Positions 46,994 through 59,784 of a DNA stretch of 64,000 nucleotides are shown here, piece by piece (position 1 is the stretch's first letter; every line of letters begins with the position of its first letter). Source of the stretch: Camellia lanceoleosa (lineage: Eukaryota; Streptophyta; Magnoliopsida; Ericales; Theaceae); the NCBI GenBank assembly GCA_025200525.1, contig CM045761.1, forward strand, positions 97,936,182 to 98,000,181. Direction: 5' to 3'. Below the pieces are notes generated by a model. That model had not been told where the DNA came from and made no database searches. It saw only the letters and a program-made list of their open reading frames with translations. Position numbers and translations under genes: made by a program.

Positions 46994-49900
46994 TGTAAGA
47001 CCCCTAACTTTTGTAAACCCTATTAAGTCCCTAAATTTTGAGTTATTATAATAAAGCCCTTTGTTCTTCGTTTATTCACAAATTTAACCCTAGAATTGAA
47101 GACGCATCGCGAATAAACCGTACAAAACCAAATCGACCCCGACAACTTAGTAATCATTTTTACATGCTAATATTAATCATTTAACTATGAGGCCCATGAC
47201 CTTTGTAATTTTATTTACACCCTTACTTCTGAACTATTTCAATAAAGACCCTCATTCCCTTATCTATTTTCAATTTTAGCTCTAGAGCCAAAAATGTGCG
47301 CCAATCGAAAACCCGCAAACCATGATTGAACCTGGGAACTCAAGGAAAGCCCTAATAATAATTAAATTAATTCCCTAACTATATCTATCGATAAAAAATC
47401 CTAGGCTTTCAGTTCTTATTACAACTCGTCATTTAATTCGAAATAAAGAAACTTTAACCGAATTGAAGTTCCAAATCCTAATTAAATTAAATAATGCACT
47501 TAAATAAATTTCCCAATACATGAATTAAACCCAAAGCCCTCACATTTTTATTAAATCACTAATTGACCCCAAACTAGTACTAATATATATACACACTTGT
47601 ACCTTTAAACCTATATTATACACTATATTTTGCAATTTCTAACAATTGTACTCAAAAATAAAATAAAATAAAATAATTCCATCAAATCAGCCCACATGGC
47701 CAACCACCCTAGGGACTAGAAAATTATACAACTTTTTCGAACCATATCCATGAAATCAAGGAAAAAGTATTGGCAAGTACCCCCAAAACATGGAACCATG
47801 CTTCCACCCGAAGTTCAATCCTAACCAAAGCCTAACTAGATCATGATTAATTGTATAATTAAGGCCTCTAATCATTCACTATTCCATTAGGTTCCAAGTA
47901 AAGCTAAAATATCCAATCCAATTCCAACCAATGGACACTTTAGGTCTTTTGCACCTATTTTCCTATAAAAGAAACCTCACCATTAGCATTTTACATACAA
48001 GAACACACACACAAACACTTCATTTAGCTAAAAGGAAGAGAAGGGAAGAGGGTGAGCTTGGTGGAAGAAAGGAAAGAAAGAGAAGGCCTTGTTAGCTAAC
48101 CAACCAAGCCTCAAGTAAGCCACTACACAACTCTCTCTTTTAGTTTATTTTTTCAAATACATTTTATTAGAGTCTTGAAATAATATTTTCAGATGTGTTG
48201 TAATGGTGTTCATGTATTCAAAGTTGATGAATTGGGCTTGATCCTTCTTCTACTTATATTTTCTCTTAATAGATGCAGAATTACATTTTCTTCCCATATC
48301 TCACATTATTTCCAAATGCATACCACTACTTTAAGAATATTAGTTATTGATATATTATTTTTTTTTTCATCACAAAAGAAGTGAAAAATTTCCCATAATT
48401 GGCCTCTTTTCTCACAAATCTTCTTATTTTGAGTATTGTGCATGAAAAATCTGTTTAAAGCCAACTTTCGAAACTTCTAGGAAAATGTAGAAAGATCTTC
48501 TAGACCTAATTTTTATGTCAAAAACCTCCTTAAAGAGTTAGCTTTCATTGAAAATAGGTTTCATTGAAAAAGAGTGAGCGGTTTGAAAGAAAATTTGATT
48601 TTTGTAACGGTCGATGAATCTGAACAGCGCTGGAGTGTTTCTTAAATAACTAAAAATCTAGAAAAAATATTCCATTTCCGAAACATGTTCTAAAAACTAG
48701 ATAAAATTCTCTACGAACCATTGGAAGGCCGAGTTTAGGAAAAATCTGAAATAGCCCTTTTGATTTTAATCTTTAAATGGTACTAAATTTGGAAATTTAG
48801 TTTTGCATGGGTGTTTTATGCTCTTATGCTCATGAATATGCTTATTAGTACATGATCATGTCTTGGTATGATATTGCATGTATTATGGTTATGTTCCTTA
48901 TCTTCTTCAATTGATGATGTTCATGCTTATGTGGATACTGTTATTTTGTTGAGTTGTTCTAACTTTAATTTAAGACATCTAACTCAACGGAAACCTTAAT
49001 TGGGGTGGTATTGGGTTTTTAAGTACTTGAATAATGTGTTATGTATGGATTGATGGGATGTGCTCCCTAATTAAAGGTTAAGTCTTGCGCAAGCAGTTAT
49101 TGCGTAAACTCTAAAATAGAACAAACATATTCGGACTCTTTGCGATGGTTTGATTGGTGAGATAAGGTTGGGTCCAGATGGGACATTCAGAAAGATAAAA
49201 CTTTTTTTGGAAAGATAAGGTGGGTTTTGGGATGATAAATTTTATTTTTTTTTTTCTTTTCGCTATCTCTTTTGAAGCCCTGCAGTTGGCACTACGTAGT
49301 ATATAACCATTGGTAGGCATCCGAGGTAAGTTTTGCAACAAAGCAGCAAAATGGGGAGTTCCAAATAGTCCGGTATCCAATTCTTGCAGTTGGAAGGATG
49401 AAATCTCTTTGGGGGATTTTTAGATTACTAATATCTAACTTTGTAATCCTTTATTATTGAATGATTATGATGCTTCATTACTTGCTTGTTATAATTGTGA
49501 CAGTGTATTGGATTGGGAAAAGGGGACGGGGTGTGTGTGCGTTTACTGGGCATTAAAAGCTTATGGGGTTTCATGCCAGGTATTGAAGGCTACTAGACCG
49601 GCCGAAAGCAAAGCTGAAGTATTTGAAGACGTATGGCTATCCTATGAGAGTTAGGAACTAGTTATGTAAACATATTTTGAGTTTGTAAGTGATAGATCCC
49701 ATGTTGTATTTAAGACATGATTTTGTAATTATTATATATCTATACATATATTTTACATTACCTTTTCCCTCTTTTTTTTTTTTTTTTAATCGTCGACTCA
49801 TGTAGACCTTGTGTTAATATCTTGTTAAGATATGTCAAAAGGGTAGGTTTGCTATCTAAGGTGGTTGGACTTTGAAGGGTGGATATATTGACTCCTCCAA

Positions 49901-50031
49901 CCTTCCTGGGATCTTACTTGGTTATTAACCAAATGACTCATTAGTGACGTTTCCTATTTTGTAATCTTAGATAAACCCTATATTTATTTGTTAATATATT
50001 CTCTGATGTTCTCGATTTTTGGGGCATCACA
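46994..50031 (-). mobile_element. Solo LTR in the CACTA transposase
   Basis: Minus-strand ends are TGTGATGCCCC and GGGGTCTTACA. Flanks GGACA (46989-46993) and AGGCA (50032-50036) match at only three of five places, so the target duplication has decayed. The transposase reads SGH before it and IINGTRYDTR after it. About 3.0 kb, no internal genes. Open frames at 48193-48384 and 49457-49654 have no recognisable content. Confidence 0.8.
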
Positions 50032-50322
50032 AGGCATATAATTAATGGTACTAGGTATGATACGAGGAGTCGTGAGTTGAGAAGAAAAACTTAGAATAAT
50101 GGGGTTATGGTGAAGGCAAAGACTTCTAGTGATGCAAGTGCCAAAGACATGAATCTAGTGGAAGGTGATGTAGCATATTATGAATATGTGACATATATTA
50201 TTGAATTGTATTACTCACACAACCATAGATACATGTTATTCATGTACAACTGGATTGATAACAATAACAAACTCAAGCGGGATGATTTTGGTTTTACACT
50301 TGTTAATTTCGATCACTTGTTA

Positions 50323-53300
50323 TGTGACGACCCAGAATTCTTCCCTCCGCTCGAGCGGAAGAGTTGACGCTCGAGCGGACTTTTGGCGTTTCCAAAGAAT
50401 TGTGCGACGGCCCGAGATTCTCGAGTTGTGATTCTCCGCCGAGCGGGGAGTTTCCGCCCGGGCGGTTGGCTTTGTTGGTCTGCACGCTCGAGCGGAAGAG
50501 TTGACGCTCGAGCGGGCCTCCAGGTTGAGTTGTACTTATGAGGCACGTGGGCTCGTTTTTTATCCTTTATTAATGTATTTGGAATGTTCTTATCTTATTT
50601 TGGAGTATTGGTTGAGGTGGTAGTATGATGGTAAAGTAAGATTGGATCAAAGAATTTAATTTGGATAGTTATTTTTCGAACAGCTGCCACTCTTTTGCCC
50701 TTTTCTTTTTCCACACTTTGAATTTGGATGTGAGGTTTGAACCATTGGAAAGCTTATTTCGGGCTTCAATTTGGACACAAGAACGACCTAAAACGGAGTT
50801 CGGATGGGAGAGTTATACATGTTCAAAGTTTTGAAATCTGCTTGAGGCGAGTCCGCTCGAGCGGAAATCAGTCCGCCGAGCGGAATTACGGGACAGCAGC
50901 GTTAAAAACTGGTTTTTGGGATCTTTTTCCATGTTTTCTTCAATCCTCTTCTTTCCTCTTTGCCTTAGTCCGAAACCCTAACTCTCAAACCTTTGATTTC
51001 ACCCATTTCTATCAACAATCCACCATGGTTTTGGCATGTAGGATGGAGAACTAAGGAGGATCAATGTTTTTACCCGATTAAAATTTGGATTGGTGAAAGT
51101 TTCTTCTCAAGCTCACCCCTTTTGCTTGATTGTTGAGGTAAGGGTTGAAGACTCTTTAATATTTACATCCATAGATAGATTGGAGATGTCTTCATGGTAT
51201 AATCGTGCAAGTTTTCATTTATGTTATGTATATGGAAGAAATTATGAGATTTTGGGAATTTTGGGGTTTGAACATTGGGGGTTTTATGGTTTGAAGATAT
51301 TGGGAGTTAATTGATGGGTTTAAATAATGGTTTATGAGTCCTAGATGTGTAATTGATGGAAAAATAGTGTTGGGTTAATAAGTTTGATTATTCTTGAAAT
51401 CTCATTATTTTCTTGAAACCCTAAGTTTCTTAAGGATGATAACCAAATATTTAACCCAAATTGAATGTAGAATAATGAAATTGACGTATTGAATTATGTA
51501 TATACAAGTTTAATTGGAATTTGGTGATACTTGGAAATTATGTTTAAATTTGCGAATGAACTTGTTAGAAGCTTTGTGAATCATGTCTTAGTGAGGAAGG
51601 AGATTGGGGGGAAGGGTTTATTGATGATGTAGATGATGTAAATTGAGCCTTAGCAATTTAATTTGAATTATGTGGGATTGCGTTGGTTATGTTAAGTTAC
51701 GTTAATGCTGAATTGAATTGTGAGGGATCATAATAAGTTGTGTTTGAATTATGTTGGAATTCATGTAATAATGTAAAGGAAAAATTAGGGAATTGATTTA
51801 GTAAGAATCTGGATGACATGAACTCAATTGTGGAGTGTTGAAATGAGATGTAATTTGGATAAAGAGAATTAATTAAGAATGAAATAAGTTTTGTGATCCG
51901 ATTTCTTTGTGTATTACAATTGTATAGGGACAACGACAAGCGCACCAAATGTACCAAACACTGTGAGTAATAGTACCTCAACCATATGTTATTTACCGTT
52001 AGTCGTTATTGTTATTGACATTCTATCCTCCGTGAGTTAATGTGTTAACATGTGCGGTTGAGAATTGATGGGAACGTTAAAAGAGTGATCACACACCGGT
52101 ATGATCCTGAACTTAATCAGATTTTGAGTTATGACTAATGACTATTGTCAATGTACCATCCTAAGAATTACCTATACTGCATAAGAATTGCATACAACTA
52201 TTAACACTATGAAGTTGATTTGTGAATTGGTCCGATTTACCTACGGATTATGGGTAATGTTAAGATTACGCTAATTACGAAACAAGTATATCTCGTGTAC
52301 AAAGAACCACAAGGAAACATTGTATCATATGTTTTGTTTGCTATTGATAATTAATGTTACCATTCGCTTATCGAGAACGCTCAGAACTTAAGTTATATGT
52401 TTTCGATACCATGAAATGAAATGATTGATTCTTGAAAGGCTATGATATGTTGAAAATGAACAACGAATATCCGCTTTCTAAAAAGTATTTGTGGCACCCT
52501 TAGTCCGGATGGCCCTCGCCGGTAACAATACTGGGCCTATGGCCTCGCCGGGGTAACAATACCGTGGCTGTTGGTATCAACTTTGTGGTCTTTGGTCCTA
52601 CCTGTTGTGGTCTTGGGACCTACCTGTTGTGGTCTTCGGACCTACCTGTTCTGATGGCTAATGGGTGTACCACATATAATCTTATGCAAAATCTGAATAT
52701 GGAAATGATTATGAAAATGATTACGAAAATGGTTTGAAAGCTGGAAATGCATAAGACTCTGTTCCTGATAAGACTATGTTTCAGATATGAATATTTCTGG
52801 TATGGAACAAAGTGTCAGACGGAACGGTGCTACACTTTGGTGGGAGCCACCTCTGGAACTGTGACGAGCCACCTCTTGAATCCATACATCTGTTATTTCG
52901 TTAGCATGCTTATGCGTTCGTCATTTCCGTGATTTCATTATTTCGCTATTTCCGTTGTTTCATTATTCTTATTCTCGGACCCATGGTCGCTCAAGATCTG
53001 TAGGCCTATGGTCGTTTCAGATAAACCGGGCTTAAAGCCATTCTGATAAGAAAATTGGACTATGGCTATTTTGGAAATAATCACGACATGTAGTTAATCA
53101 TATGTACCTACAGTTACACGTTTGGTTATTCAGGTTAAATATCACATTATTTATGTACTATTATTCACCGAAGTTCGCTCATTCTCGTATTTTGTCCGTC
53201 TGCTTCAGAGGTAGCCAATCGGGAGTTCATCCCAACCTTTAAAGCTTGTATTCTTCTTGTCAACCTTGAGGCGCCCAGCACCACCAAGTCGTTCGTTTAT

Positions 53301-53622
53301 AAAGTTTTGCCGAGTTTCAATTTATACATTAGATGTCTATTTTTGGGTTGATTGTAAATAATTCCTTCTTCATTATTATTTTTGTTATGTGCCTATTTGT
53401 GGGGTTGAGTCGAGGCATATGGATGTAAAATGTCTGTATAATATTTACTTAGTGTGATGTTGAGATCCTGGCATGTTAGAAGTAGCTCAATGGATGTTCT
53501 TCTATGTATTTTATATTATTGAATGCTTCCGTCCAGGCCCCGTATGATATGTATAACAGGTTTAGTGTCTGATTTCGAATGGGTCATGCCCAAACTTTTA
53601 GGGGCGGGTTTGGGGTGTGACA
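50323..53622 (+). mobile_element. Solo LTR with TGTTA target duplications
   Basis: Ends are TGTGACGACCC and GGGTGTGACA. TGTTA lies at 50318-50322 and 53623-53627. It splits the DUF4216-like part. CGCTCGAGCGG words lie at 50345-50515 and 50855-50885, and a CCTACCTGTTGTGGTCTT repeat at about 52560-52655. About 3.3 kb, no internal genes. Confidence 0.9.
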
Positions 53623-54241
53623 TGTTATATCCAAAGAAACAAGATAGTGATGAGCCATTCATCCTAGCATCTTAGGCACAACAAGGTTTTTATGTTAATG
53701 ATTATGTTGAAGAAGATTGGAATGTTGTATTTAAGATGAGACCTAGAGACTTGTATGAGTTGTGCGGAGAACAACCAACAATTGATGAAGGACTACATCA
53801 TAACAAAGTGAAAGGATTTGGTGATCAAGAGTTAGACGTAACTTCCTTCACTTGTGAGGAGGACATGAATTAGGTTAGGCAAGGTATTGATGGAACAAAT
53901 GTTGATGAAACTACTGGACCTCTTGAAGCATTGGCAGAGGCACAATTTGAAGATAACAAGGAAATGATATGATATTGTAATTGATCGCATATTCACTGTT
54001 ACATTTGTGTTTTTTGTACGAATATTCATGTTAATAAAATCTTTACTTTGTAATCTTTTCTTTAAGTGACCATTATTAGACTATGTACTCTGATTCTGTT
54101 TTGAATTGTGATTTTATATTTTGCATTATATTTAAATGTATAGATTTATCATCTTGCATTGCATGGATTGTAGTCATTTAAGAAGGTAAACTCTATTCAT
54201 AGTCCTTACTCTTATGTTTGTAGTTTCTTTATAGATTATTT

Positions 54242-55760
54242 ATGAGTTCTAGCTCCGACCGTTCTTCTAGTAAGAGTGTGCAATCAAGCTCTAGTAGTTC
54301 TGGTTCAGATGAGACTCAAGCAACACTCAAGATGAGAGTCATACCCGATCCACCGGTATCATGGCATCCACCAGGCAGTCTTCCTACCACATCACGTAGC
54401 GGTAGTACATCACATGGCTCTATTTCAGCTGGTACATATAAACTTTGGGGTTGCTTGATATTTTCTTATGGTGTTTTCGGGTTAGATCTGTAGTCTTATC
54501 TATTATAATGCATGGTTATTTTTAAAAAAATTGAGTTTGGATAATTAAAAGCATAATGTGTGGTTATAGCAAAGGATAGTAGAATTTAAGATTCTCATAT
54601 ATATTCACTTTGTTTCCTTATTCTGAAGTGTCAAGGGTAATTGAATCCAAAATTAGGCTTGTAATGCACATGGGAACAAATTATGTTGTTTAATAGTTGA
54701 TAACTGTATTCAAATAGTATAAAACAAACTAGATTTTAATGTACATGGGAAGTAGGGAACTATAATAGACAGATCTAACACATTGAAAGTAGCACATTAA
54801 CTGAATATTTCCATACAAATGCTAGCTAATTGACACATGTAATCCCCATATCTATAAGCAAAATTAAGGTTGTTCTTATAAATTGCTTGCCTCTGTTTTA
54901 CATCACCACATATCATATTACCCTCTCTACATTTTCAAGGAATATATTGGTTCAATACTTCAATGAGTTGCCCTAGTTCTTAAGCTTGGTTAGATTTTGT
55001 AGGTCCTATCTCAAGTCAAGCCACACAAAAGCAGACAATGGGTCCCACATATGTGCATGGTCGATGGGGGTACTAGTGAAGATGGCGTTTTAAAAGTTGT
55101 TTCAAATGAGTTGAATCAAGTAGTTGAAGGATACACATCCCTTGCTTCACATTTGGGTGTTTTGGCACGAGATGAGAGTCTTGCACCACTCACTTTTACG
55201 ACTTAGCGTTATGTCCTAGAACAAAACACATATAACATATAGAGGGAGATAAAGGTATATATGGATATTTAATATGAAATAAGTTGAAAAGGTGCAGTGT
55301 TAGTTACAATTGGATTCCACATGAAATGCATATTACAAGTGTAGTTAACATTATATATTACAAGTGTGTATAATTGTAATGCAGGCTCATACGGATGCAG
55401 ATGAATCCCTGAAGAGAACAATAATGGTTTCATTTGGCGAGAAATGGAGAGATTGGAAAAGTCGAGTGAAAAAAATAGGATACAAACCCTTCAAGAATGA
55501 TGCAGAAAGGTTGTCTCATCGACCAGATAGAGTACATGAGGATTAGTGACGGGCCTTGGTCTACTATTGGGGCACTTAGAGTGCATCGGTACAATTTTAT
55601 TTATATGAAAATATGTTATATATGATAATTTTTTTTTATAATATCTTAAATAAATTTCATATTTGACAGAAATCATGCAAGAAGAATGGAAAAATCTGAA
55701 AGAAGAAAACATTACATCATAGAACAGGCCGAAAGCCTTTCTTAGTAGTTCGAGTGGAGG
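54242..55760 (+). pseudogene. Second CACTA gene (Ptta/En/Spm plant transposase family), broken
   Basis: Exon pieces are a Ser-rich start (MSSSSDRSSSKS, 54242 on), a middle part with GPTYVHGRWG (about 55045), and KWRDWKSRVKKIGYKPFKNDAERLSHRPDRVHED (55440-55546, quoted only in part as a landmark: WRDWKSRV and RPDRVHED). The last block is the hallmark of this family. Stops TAG TGA follow at once (55547-55552) where the family reads on, and more stops and a likely frameshift lie at 55690-55760. Introns at about 54440-55000 and 55200-55383. Confidence 0.75.
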
Positions 55761-56226
55761 TATAATTATTCTCTCACATCATAGATATGTATGTGTGTGT
55801 ATGTAATTCTAGTTTATGTTATGTAAGTATGTGCTTGTGAATGCAAGTTGTTGTATTTACCACCATACACAAATCTGGTTTTTGTGTCTAATGGTAAGAA
55901 AGTCAGGTCAGAAATTAGTTCGTGCATAGTATTACTTGCTACTATATTATTAGATGATGAAAAAAGGGGAAAGCTAGAAATTGGAGTTAGTTTGATTCCA
56001 TGATAGTAGTTGTCTTTGTCATGAAAATTGAAGTATGAGAGAGAGTTTGAAGATGTGTGTTTGGTTAGACTCTTCAAGGTTATATAGGGCTTGGACTTTG
56101 AAAGGTGTACTGAGCTCTCAACTGCTCTACCATGCAGGTAGTAGTGAGCATAGAGCCAACTGCTCCTTTTCATTTTGCTTTTAAAAAAATTGTTGCTTGG
56201 CAATCCAAGATGGATCTGCATTTCGT

Positions 56227-59200
56227 TGTAGCTTGACTTTTTGTGCTCTTTTCAGGTACGACAGCCCTACAGTTCGGACTTCCGTGGTTTTGAATATGAT
56301 CTCACAAGTGAAATGTGAAATAGATAAACACAAAAGAGTCCAAATCTGACAAATCTTTTGAAAAATTATTTTTTAATCAAAATGCCAAAAATAGACTGTT
56401 TTGCTAGATACAGAGTTGCCACCTAAGTATTTTTGGAAAACTTAAGAAACCCATGACTCGTGCCAAAGGCCACGTGTCCGTCATCACCAAGATTGTATTG
56501 GCTCGGAAACTTAGGTACGAGATGGGAAGGTCATGAATTAAGCACTCTATTTGCTCGATCAAAGATCGGCCTCTACTAATTATGATGTGATTCTTATTTA
56601 CATTATATGCTCTTGTTCTGGTTATTAGGCTATTGTTACTATGTGATGCGCACACAAGCATAGACTAATTTGCAAAAATTGAAACATTTTGATTCATGTT
56701 TGTTTTGAAAAGTGTTTGAATATGTACCACTTGAAAAAATGATTTCATAGATACATTACTCAAATTATTCCAAGTCAAGCAATTAGCCTTCATCCACAGA
56801 CATTCAAGCAAGTATATCGATTAAGCACTTAGGCTCATGATATCATGCTAGACATGGCAACAATCACACGCATGCGATATGCTAAAGCACAAGAATGCTC
56901 ACCTCGTACTCCAAGGCAAGCCAAAAGAAACAAAAGAGTTAGAAAACATGCATGCCCCTAACTAATGCAACACATGCAATGATGCAATTAATAGGTTCGA
57001 CTACTAATTATGACATGTGAATCAATTTGAAAGCATGCGGTTTAAACATGCATTCAATGAAATAATAAACGGCAATGCTTGTTAGAATGATGAACTGAGC
57101 CTCGAAGCGTGCAAGACAAGTGGATGCAAACATGGAATATACTAAATGAAACATGATGTTCTATTCTATCCATCATAAACAAGTAAATAAAAGGGAGAAA
57201 GACATGGGGTAAGAAGACATACACATTATTACATATTTGACCTCTCACAAGAGGGTTTGAATAAATAAATTAGCTAAGTTACTTAACTAATTATTACAAA
57301 CCAAGTGAAATAAATTAACTATACTAGCTAATTATTAAAACGCCATGAATTAACTAACTATTTTAGCTAATTAAATAAGTGCAACACAAAATTAACGAGC
57401 TATTCTACTTAGTTTAATACAAAACTAACTAGCTAATTACAATGCATAATTAATTAACTATTATGAGCCCCGGGGAATGAGGGTTGACCCATGCATGCAC
57501 GTGGATTTCCACCCGAAAAAGTTCCTTGTTTTGTTGCCAAAATGCCTCTGTTGCACAATTTTAAAATTGCACTGTTTTTCACCTCAGCCTCTTTTCTGCT
57601 CTGCTGGAAAAAGGACACTACTTGGCTAGAAAAAGTGGCTAGCAACCCAAAAGTAGTGGCCTGCTGTCCGCTAATGTTGGTTCTTTCCTGCTGCAATAGA
57701 GAACAAACAAAGCATTCTCAAGGGATCTTTGTCCACCCCGCCTCTCCTTAAGGAGAGGTAGGCTCGATTCGCAAGCCATCAATCAGTGCAGTTTCATTGC
57801 ATGATGACTTATGAACCAACGGATACAATTTTGATAAATGCACAATAAAAGACTCGCAAACCTCCTCCCTATCATGATTTGATCAAGGGAAGTGGTTGAC
57901 CTTGGAAACTTGAACCATTTCATCACGAACAAGTATAAAATGACTCAAGTCTCCTTGTGTTCAATTAATGTTCGATTGAACACCAAATTATGTTCTTATC
58001 TTGGTCCGTATTATCCCAATTTTAACATTTTTTTTAATTACATTTCCATTCATTAGTCAATTAAGTCCAATAATGAAGATTGAGCCCACTAATGGAAGAA
58101 GTGTCAAACAAAGGGTTGTGTCGAGCATGAGAGAGATGTCATGCCGTTGGTAATGAACTCTTGAAGAGATTAAACCATTAAGCACAATGATCTCAATCTC
58201 AAGTTTAAACAAACAATTAGTTTGAAACTACTCTCAAAGCAACGGAAAAGCCAAGAAACGAGAGAGGTTGCAGAGATGATTAGAGGTGATCACAAGTATG
58301 GAAAGCATGAAATAAATGCTATCAATTCAAATAGGTTGGTAGCTAAGGCCTAAACCATCAAACCTATGATGACCATTACACGACAAGCCTACTATACAAA
58401 GCTTAAATGAAATAAACACCTCAAAACAATCCAAAATTAGACTAAAACAATGTTGGAATTGATGACAAAAACAACTACAACAACAAGCTAACATATTGAG
58501 GGATTAAGACTAGCACACATCACAAGGAGGCGAGGCTAACCCTTCCACTTTTGGGATTGCAAAACATGATTGTAGCCTTTGAAAAACCTCTAAAAACCAG
58601 GGTTAAAAAAGCTCAAAAACAGTTGATGTGAAGATGGGAAACACAAGGGCAAAAGCCTTAGAAATAAGATTCAAAGAAGGGTTGCCAACCCCTCTACCTT
58701 TAATGGCCTTAAACCACAAGTTTCAGCCCAAAAATTTAGGTAAAAAAACAACTCAAAAACTGCAAGAAAAGATGAGAAAGAGATGGTACAAAAGAACTAG
58801 AATGTATACCTCTTGAAGATGAATGATCCTTTGAATTCCCAAACCACTTTTTCACACTTTCAAAAGCCTCAAGAGCTAAAATACAAGCTCAAATCACCTC
58901 AGCAAGGAACTCTTTAGGTTTGGTTTAGAGTGTTTAGGCAAAGGTTAAGTAAGTTGCAAGAGAGAAAATTGCAGAGAGAGAAATTTTCCAAAATTTCTCT
59001 CTCCAAAATTTTCTAAATTCGAATTTTTTTTCTAACCTCTCTAACAAAAGAGATGGTCATCTATATATAGAAATATATAAGAGACCCTCAAAAATATCCT
59101 TACAAACACAGCTGGAATGATGCATATATCTGTGGAGACAGTTGGCAGAAAATATTTGATTTTTTGCATTAGTGGCTGGCCGGCCACTAATAGTGGGCGG

Positions 59201-59407
59201 CATGCCACACTAGTGGGTCTGCAGTCCCTGAATGCTCAGGCCTAAAAAACAACTGCTTTGGTCTAAAACAAGGCACAAGGTTTGAAATTTCAAAACTGAG
59301 GTTTCCTGCTGAGGAAGTCAAGCGTTTGACAAGCGTACAAATTCATCATTGAGTGATCAATCAGTGGTGCCCAAGTCTTAAGGGCCATCGAAAATAGGGT
59401 GTCTACA
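56227..59407 (-). repeat. LTR D, Tat-like subfamily shared with LTR B
   Basis: Read on the minus strand it starts TGTAGACACCC (59407) and ends GTCAAGCTACA (56227). It interrupts the CACTA element. The polypurine tract beside its start shows it is the 3' LTR of a minus-strand element. Modules at about 59165-59215 read GGCTGGCCGGCCACTA. The promoter/leader zone lies near 59060-58900, and a TTAATTAG-rich stretch at about 57240-57450. Confidence 0.8.
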
Positions 59408-59784
59408 GTTGCCCCTCTTTGACAGAGCTCGAAGTCATGAGATGATGTGAGTGAATATCAAAGCCCGAAGATGACCTATTTTGAAAAGGTCGTAAGACTT
59501 GGGCAAACAATCAAGACATAAATAAAATTGGTTGAGCTTGCAAGCTACCTACGTATCTCTTTGCAGGGAATCAAATCAGCGTAGTTCTGGGGGAAGATGC
59601 AAATGATATGCACGAAAAATATACTTTGAAAGCTGGACTCACACGCTTCGGGAGGTTGGCTATTTTGAAAATTCCTAATCATGCAAGATGATACAATAAG
59701 CAAAAATAGATGCAATAAGCAATAACAAGAAGTCCAACCACATTTCACACGGGAATAACTAAAAACGCGCACTCTAAGCACGCC
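59408..59784 (-). other. Short 3' internal piece between LTRs E and D
   Basis: On the minus strand it holds, in order, a block matching 62700-62480 of the other internal piece, the conserved hairpin (59584-59549) and the polypurine tract GAGGGGCAAC directly before LTR D. All coding parts are missing. Confidence 0.7.
59549..59584 (-). other. Conserved hairpin near LTR D
   Basis: Same motif as 1177-1213: CTACG and CGTAG outer arms with a GATTCCC inner arm on the minus strand. About 140 bases from the polypurine tract. Confidence 0.5.

Larger units (their letters stand above)
41425..53975 (+). pseudogene. CACTA transposase (TNP2 type), broken and split by three LTRs
   Basis: Pieces in order: WSDKSFTMLLELLKDAFPK (41425-41859) and NVHACPRDCSLYWKE with FEGEENDVKKKQRR (41840-42265) of the TNP2 domain, then DFPAYAILFGW and CPCCSTHTCSRYLKN (42521-42796), HNLDVMHIEKNVCDNVL (42793-43017), the DUF4218-like part with LERIFPPSYFDIMEHLPIHL (45836-46300), FCSRYLHDVESKL (46360-46430), and the DUF4216-like part with FGFTLVNFDHLLC (50107-50322, resuming 53628). 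An extra A near 41850 shifts the frame. Stops are frequent (for example 42263, 42361 and 53673 by inspection) and many fit CAG to TAG or CGA to TGA. The reading frame joins again cleanly after each LTR is set aside, which shows insertion after the gene existed. An intron lies between about 46767 and 46895. Confidence 0.85.
39638..56226 (+). mobile_element. En/Spm (CACTA) transposon, left end to the point of interruption
   Basis: It begins CACTATGAGAAATG, the CACTA terminus. Subterminal ACGACA/GGCGTTT-like words follow (39685-39800 and again 40688-40735). It then carries a TNP2-type transposase (41425-53975) and a second ORF (54242-55760). Three solo LTRs interrupt the transposase and a Tat-like element interrupts the right part at 56227. 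The right terminus is not in the window. It is dead through stops and frameshifts. Confidence 0.8.
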
